From: Pyrobaculum sp. WP30
GTDB lineage: Archaea; Thermoproteota; Thermoprotei; Thermoproteales; Thermoproteaceae
DNA: 64,000 nt
Assembly (NCBI GenBank): GCA_001189275.1
Contig: CP012158.1
Coordinates: 124,001-188,000 of the forward strand
Direction of reading: 5' to 3'
A program made the translations under genes and the position numbers. This document shows, one piece after another, positions 60,719 through 64,000 of the stretch (position 1 is the first letter of the stretch; every line of letters starts with the position of its first letter). The notes under the pieces are model-generated. The model searched no databases and was not told where the DNA came from. It worked only from the letters and a program-made list of their open reading frames with translations.

Positions 60719-61714
60719 GTGTGTCTTAAACACTACGAGGACTTCATAAGGTCCGGCTTCTACAAAGTCGACAACAAAGAAGCTGCTGGGTGCTTCTCCG
60801 CGCTTCTCGACAGAACAGTGGAGGTGGGCGAGATGGTGCGGCTGGAGGAGCTTATGCCGAAGCCCAGCCTCCACAGAGTGTTCAACAGCCCTCTCGAGCT
60901 CCTCACGGGGGGCTGGCCCACGCCGTTGCTGAAGGTGTCCGGCCAGCCCCGCGAGGCGTATGCCAAGCTTGAGTGGTTCAACCCCTTCAGCGCCAGCGTG
61001 AAGGACAGGACCACCTACTACCTCCTTAAGTCGGTTGGGGGCGACTGGCTGGTGGAGGTCTCCAGCGGCAACGTGGCGGTCGCCCTGGCGGCTTTAGGCA
61101 ACTTGCTGGGCAAAAGGGTGAAGCTCTACATCCCCACGGCGGGGAGGTACGTGGCCCCCCTCCTCGACTTCCTCGGCGCCGAGTATCAGATTCTAGACGT
61201 CTCCATGACAGTGGAGGCGCTTGAGCACCTACAGAAGGACATAAGAGAGGGCGCGGTGCACCCAAACCAGTTCGGCAACGACATGAACTTCATAGCCCAC
61301 CTCAGAACCGCCGCGGAGCTGGACTGGCAACTGTCGGCGGCGGGCAAGAGGCCGGACTACGTCGTCGCGGGGCTCGGCACGTCTGGCCACGCCTCGGCAT
61401 TGGGGTTTTACTTCGGCGTTAGGTACGGCACTAGGCTCATAGGCGTACAGCCCAGAGACTGGATACCGGGCATCCGGCGGGTGGAGACGGGGATGAAGTG
61501 GCTTTCTTTAATCAACGCCGAGGTCGTCGACGTGTCGCTTAGGGAGGCGCTAGAGGGGGTCAGGGAGTTCGCCAAGAGGACCGGGCTTTTGATCGGGCCC
61601 AGCGCAGGCGCGGTGTATAAGGCCTTCGCCGCCCAGAGACGCGACGGCGTCTACGTTTTAATATTCCCCGACAGCTTGATGAAGTACACGCTTCTGCTGG
61701 AGCAGTTGCGCTAG
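60719..61714 (+). CDS. PLP-dependent beta-family enzyme (cysteine synthase-like)
   Basis: 331 residues, fold type II. NPFSASVKDRTTYYLL contains the Schiff-base lysine, VEVSSGNVAVALAALGNLLGKRVKLYIP the substrate loop, AGLGTSGHASALGFYFG the phosphate-binding GxGTxG and IGPSAGAV the last PLP serine. The pattern fits cysteine synthase or O-phosphoserine sulfhydrylase, with a distinctive N-terminal 60 residues. The exact reaction is not certain. GTG 60719 lies about 31 bp from a GGTTTATAAAC TATA box. Confidence 0.78.
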   Translation: MCLKHYEDFIRSGFYKVDNKEAAGCFSALLDRTVEVGEMVRLEELMPKPSLHRVFNSPLELLTGGWPTPLLKVSGQPREAYAKLEWFNPFSASVKDRTTYYLLKSVGGDWLVEVSSGNVAVALAALGNLLGKRVKLYIPTAGRYVAPLLDFLGAEYQILDVSMTVEALEHLQKDIREGAVHPNQFGNDMNFIAHLRTAAELDWQLSAAGKRPDYVVAGLGTSGHASALGFYFGVRYGTRLIGVQPRDWIPGIRRVETGMKWLSLINAEVVDVSLREALEGVREFAKRTGLLIGPSAGAVYKAFAAQRRDGVYVLIFPDSLMKYTLLLEQLR

Positions 61715-61799
61715 GTCCTACTACGCGTAACAGCCGCCCCTCTAGCGCGCCGATCCCAGCGCCCACAGACTCTAGACAAGTTGTGCCACAGATCCATTT

Positions 61800-62110
61800 A
61801 TACCGATAAAAAGGCCTTGGCCTGTGGCGGAAGGGCGGAGAGGAGATACCGACACGTCTCCCCCGGCGGAATCCTCACGTCAGGGCTTGCGTCACCGCGT
61901 TGTCGTCTTCCTCCGCGGTGACCAAGGCGAGGACAAGCGTACCCCGGGGCTCCGCTTCTAGAAACGCCTTCGTATACGCCACCAGGGGGCCTTTGTCGTC
62001 CACCGCGCCGCGCCCCCACACAACGCCGTTTTCATAACGCACGGAGAGGAGGTCGGGCACCGTGTCCATGTGGGCGCTCTGCGTGTTAGGAACTGTGCCG
62101 CTGGATAAAT
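61800..62110 (-). pseudogene. remnant of M20 peptidase (LysK/ArgE-like)
   Basis: The minus strand from about 62100 encodes SAHMDTVPDLLSVRYENGVVWGRGAVDDKGPLVAYTKAFLEAEPRGTLVLALVTAEEDD, the metal-binding core of [LysW]-lysine/ornithine hydrolases (HxDTVP, GRGAVDxKGPL, xxEED). It then stops, and in another frame DVRIPPGETCRYLLS follows, matching a later block of the same family. The N-terminus, the middle and the C-terminus are lost. It is a deletion-decayed copy of a gene that works with LysX. Confidence 0.7.
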
Positions 62111-62135
62111 TTTATATCTATGCGGTGGGTTAGGT

Positions 62136-62888
62136 ATGCGTCGGTGGGCTAGGTGGGTTTTTGCCGCTGTGTTTGTTTTGGTTGTTTTATATCTGCTGGA
62201 CCTCGGCTGGGCGTGTATTTCTGGACACCTCCCCCGCTACCCCAAACCCCACTTCCCCGGAGAATGCACCGTCCTGTACCAGATGTGTGGATCTCTCACA
62301 GAGAGGACACACATCTACGAGGTGCGCGACGGCGGGTCTTACGTAAAAAGCGAAATCACGCTTTTTAAACAACACAAGTTGTATATAGCCGGGATGGGTA
62401 GCTTCATGCCGCCTTTTTACTACGTGGTGGCAAGGGGGCCTTTTGACGTGTGTTATCTTCTGCCTGACGAGTTTAACACTGTGGTGAAGGCGGAGAGGCT
62501 GACTATAGACAGCGTTGAGGAGGCGTGGGAGCTGGCGAAGATCTACGTCTTCGCCGACGCCGCTGGGTTCCCCTTCAAAATAATAAACAACGCCACAGAG
62601 ATACCCGGCCTATCTCCGCAGTACATAGAAGAGCTTAACAAAAGCAGCAACCCAGAAATGAGGAGGTGGGCGCAGAAGCACTACGCCCAGTACCTAAGGC
62701 TGAAAAGCGTCATTACGCCGACGGAGGTCCGCGTTGTGGAAGACGGCTACCTCCTCCACTTCTACACCTGGTACGAAATAGGCGGCGTCGTGACGAGGTG
62801 GACGATGAAAGTGGCAAGAGACGGCACAATAACCGCACAGAAGGAAAAAGTGGCAGAGGGGGTGGGAGAGTACCACTTGTTGCAATAA
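62136..62888 (+). CDS. membrane-anchored extracytoplasmic protein, unknown
   Basis: 250 residues: a basic start (MRRWAR), one membrane helix (VFAAVFVLVVLYLLDLGWACI), then a soluble domain with four cysteines in its first half (ECTVLYQMCGSL, DVCYLL) and helical and beta segments. Two sequons (NAT, NKS). I do not recognise it. A TTTTATATC TATA box is 24 bp before the ATG. Confidence 0.6.
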   Translation: MRRWARWVFAAVFVLVVLYLLDLGWACISGHLPRYPKPHFPGECTVLYQMCGSLTERTHIYEVRDGGSYVKSEITLFKQHKLYIAGMGSFMPPFYYVVARGPFDVCYLLPDEFNTVVKAERLTIDSVEEAWELAKIYVFADAAGFPFKIINNATEIPGLSPQYIEELNKSSNPEMRRWAQKHYAQYLRLKSVITPTEVRVVEDGYLLHFYTWYEIGGVVTRWTMKVARDGTITAQKEKVAEGVGEYHLLQ

Positions 62889-62984
62889 TCATGGTACAGA
62901 AAGAAAGAGCGGCAGAGAAGGTGGGAATCACTTGTTGGCGTGAAAAGAAGGTGGGAAGGGGGTTGGAAAAAGGGGGGTTGTTTT

Positions 62985-63349
62985 GTCTGTAGGTTTATCC
63001 GCCAGATTATTTGGTCTATTAGGTGTAGGATTTGTTGTTTAGTGAGTTGTAGTGGGGTTTCTGTGGTGTAGTCTTTGAGCCACTTTTCTATGGTTGGTTT
63101 TATGTCGTGTTTTAGCTTCTCCAGCGCGCCTTTAAAGTTGCCGGCGGTTAGCATGTTTTCCACGGCGTCGATCTTGTTGTGAAGGGCTTTACGCCGTTGT
63201 TGTGGGTTGTTGATAAAGCCGTAGTCTGGGATCGAGTCCACGGCGTCGTGGAGCAACTTGGTGAGGGGGTTGAACTCTACTGCGGCGTCTCCGTAACGTA
63301 TGAGGATCTTGGCGGCGTCGGCGGAACGGACACCTGCCGCGTGTTTGTC
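62985..63349 (-). pseudogene. C-terminal fragment of a secreted protein with FIMAH-like domain
   Basis: The minus strand reads FNPLTKLLHDAVDSIPDYGFINNPQQRRKALHNKIDAVENMLTAGNFKGALEKLKHDIKPTIEKWL...LTKQQILHLIDQII. This is the helical module (short I...INN...L..KLDAA...GN...A...L) found at the C-terminus of many large extracellular proteins. An in-frame TAA lies immediately upstream (63350-63352), and no start codon or TATA box fits. It is the leftover end of a larger gene. 63353-63498 shows nothing else. Confidence 0.5.
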
Positions 63350-63526
63350 TTAGAAGCACCGCCGCCGGACAGGCGACTGCCGCGTGTTGTCTTCTCTGTA
63401 GTGCAGAGATTTCTCCGCAGACGTAGCTGTATCTACGGGCCTACGGGCGCGGCTCTTCCGAACGCCGCGGCGTCTGCGCGGGGTTCTGTGCCGTAAAGAC
63501 TTTTAAGAGACGACCCCGCCACTCCC

Positions 63527-64000
63527 ATGGTTGCTGAGCTTGTGGAGAGGTGTCTTCCCAAGCCCTCTGACGAGGGCTATATCAAGGCTAGACTTCTTGA
63601 GGCTTTGGGAGAGGCGAGGCTGGCGTTGGAGTATCTGGAGAGGGGCTTCACCCGCGACGCCGCCGGGATGGCTTTCCACGCCTGGAAGGCGCTTCTGGCC
63701 GCCCTCCTCCGGCTTGAGCTTGAGAGACTGAAAGCTCTTGTGAAGACTGAGGAGGAGCGGAGGTGGCTTGAGTCGAGGGCCGTGCCGCGTGTGCCGACGA
63801 CTAGGATGAAGGAGTTGGGTAGGCTTCTAGAGGAGGTAGGCCACTACGGCATCTCCGCCTGGACGGACAAGGCGCTTGACCTCCACGACTACCAGCACCA
63901 CGGCCCGGACCCAGACACGGCCCTCTCAAAATACACGACGAGGGAGTCCGCCGCCGCCGACGTCCTGCTACTCCTCAAAGAACTCGCCAGACGCGTCGAG
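63527..64000 (+). CDS. PaREP1-family HEPN-like protein (cut by window end)
   Basis: 158 codons without a stop run to the last base. YIKARLLEALGEARLALEYLERGFTRDAAGMAFHAWKALLAALLRLELERL is the PaREP1 signature, and ALDLHDYQHHGPDPDTALSKYTTRESA matches the second conserved block. It is a paralogue of the protein at 45822-46343. Function unknown. A CTTTTAAGAG TATA box (about 63499-63508) is 23 bp before the ATG. Confidence 0.8.
   Translation, partial: MVAELVERCLPKPSDEGYIKARLLEALGEARLALEYLERGFTRDAAGMAFHAWKALLAALLRLELERLKALVKTEEERRWLESRAVPRVPTTRMKELGRLLEEVGHYGISAWTDKALDLHDYQHHGPDPDTALSKYTTRESAAADVLLLLKELARRVE

Noticed and set aside
1-64000. CRISPR arrays, cas genes, inteins, replication-origin boxes
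   Set aside because: No regularly spaced direct repeats, no Cas-like proteins, no intein in RtcB or other common hosts, and no clustered origin-box motifs were seen.

Overview
This window looks like chromosomal DNA of a hyperthermophilic crenarchaeon of the Pyrobaculum/Thermoproteus lineage. The reasons are GC-rich, tightly packed genes; very short AT-rich TATA boxes centred about 22-26 bp before start codons, which implies mostly leaderless mRNAs; many ATGA stop/start overlaps; archaeal enzymes (bifunctional FBP aldolase/phosphatase, isopentenyl phosphate kinase, LysX, GatD, RtcB, GINS, an AOR-family tungsten enzyme); PaREP1-type proteins; and a 208-nt RNase P RNA that resembles the reduced type-T form known from this lineage. 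The species cannot be fixed from sequence alone.

Layout. 1-5.2 kb: start of tiaS, a BtuF-like protein, RNase P RNA, a YkgJ-type protein and a two-subunit 2-oxoacid:ferredoxin oxidoreductase. 5.2-8 kb: MarC membrane protein, fructose-bisphosphate aldolase/phosphatase, a GNAT acetyltransferase. 8-13 kb: carA-carB-lysX operon. 13-20 kb: HypE-like protein, an aminotransferase-like protein without its catalytic lysine overlapping a DUF99 gene, an orphan PotD-like binding protein, MDP-1-like phosphatase, SCP2-like protein, MoaB, SLOG protein, CPBP protease, Gins23 and thymidylate kinase followed by a decayed piece of itself. 20-24.3 kb: FAD oxidoreductase and purA-purB. 24.3-34.2 kb: histidine genes in five transcription units (hisH; hisI; hisC-hisG; hisF-hisD-hisE; hisB-hisA), flanked by two copies of a coiled-coil protein. 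34-41 kb: RtcB, a pilin-like protein, a broken S9 peptidase in an operon with gatD and an HD hydrolase, a ZPR1-like zinc protein. 41-46 kb: isopentenyl phosphate kinase, prenyl diphosphate synthase and DUF92 (isoprenoid block), then YjbQ, a winged-helix protein and ThiL. 46-55 kb: PaREP1, rpiA, CBS protein, a frameshifted GAPOR-like enzyme, a hydroxyacid dehydrogenase and the porGDAB operon. 55-64 kb: a large surface protein, GH57 hydrolase, MFS transporter, PLP lyase, remnants of LysK and of a secreted protein, and a second PaREP1 gene cut by the window end.

Two patterns cut across the genes. First, several otherwise intact genes (carA, a DUF996-like gene, the AOR gene) are each off frame by one base at a homopolymer run, and the S9 peptidase is stopped right after a G13 run; this could be slippage mutation, phase variation or sequencing error. 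Second, at least three divergent gene pairs share one palindromic TATA element with an identical 47-bp start-to-start geometry. Central metabolism is well represented: glycolysis/gluconeogenesis (FBP aldolase/phosphatase, GAPOR-like enzyme, pyruvate oxidoreductase), nucleotide synthesis (carAB, purA, purB, tmk, rpiA) and nearly all of histidine synthesis.
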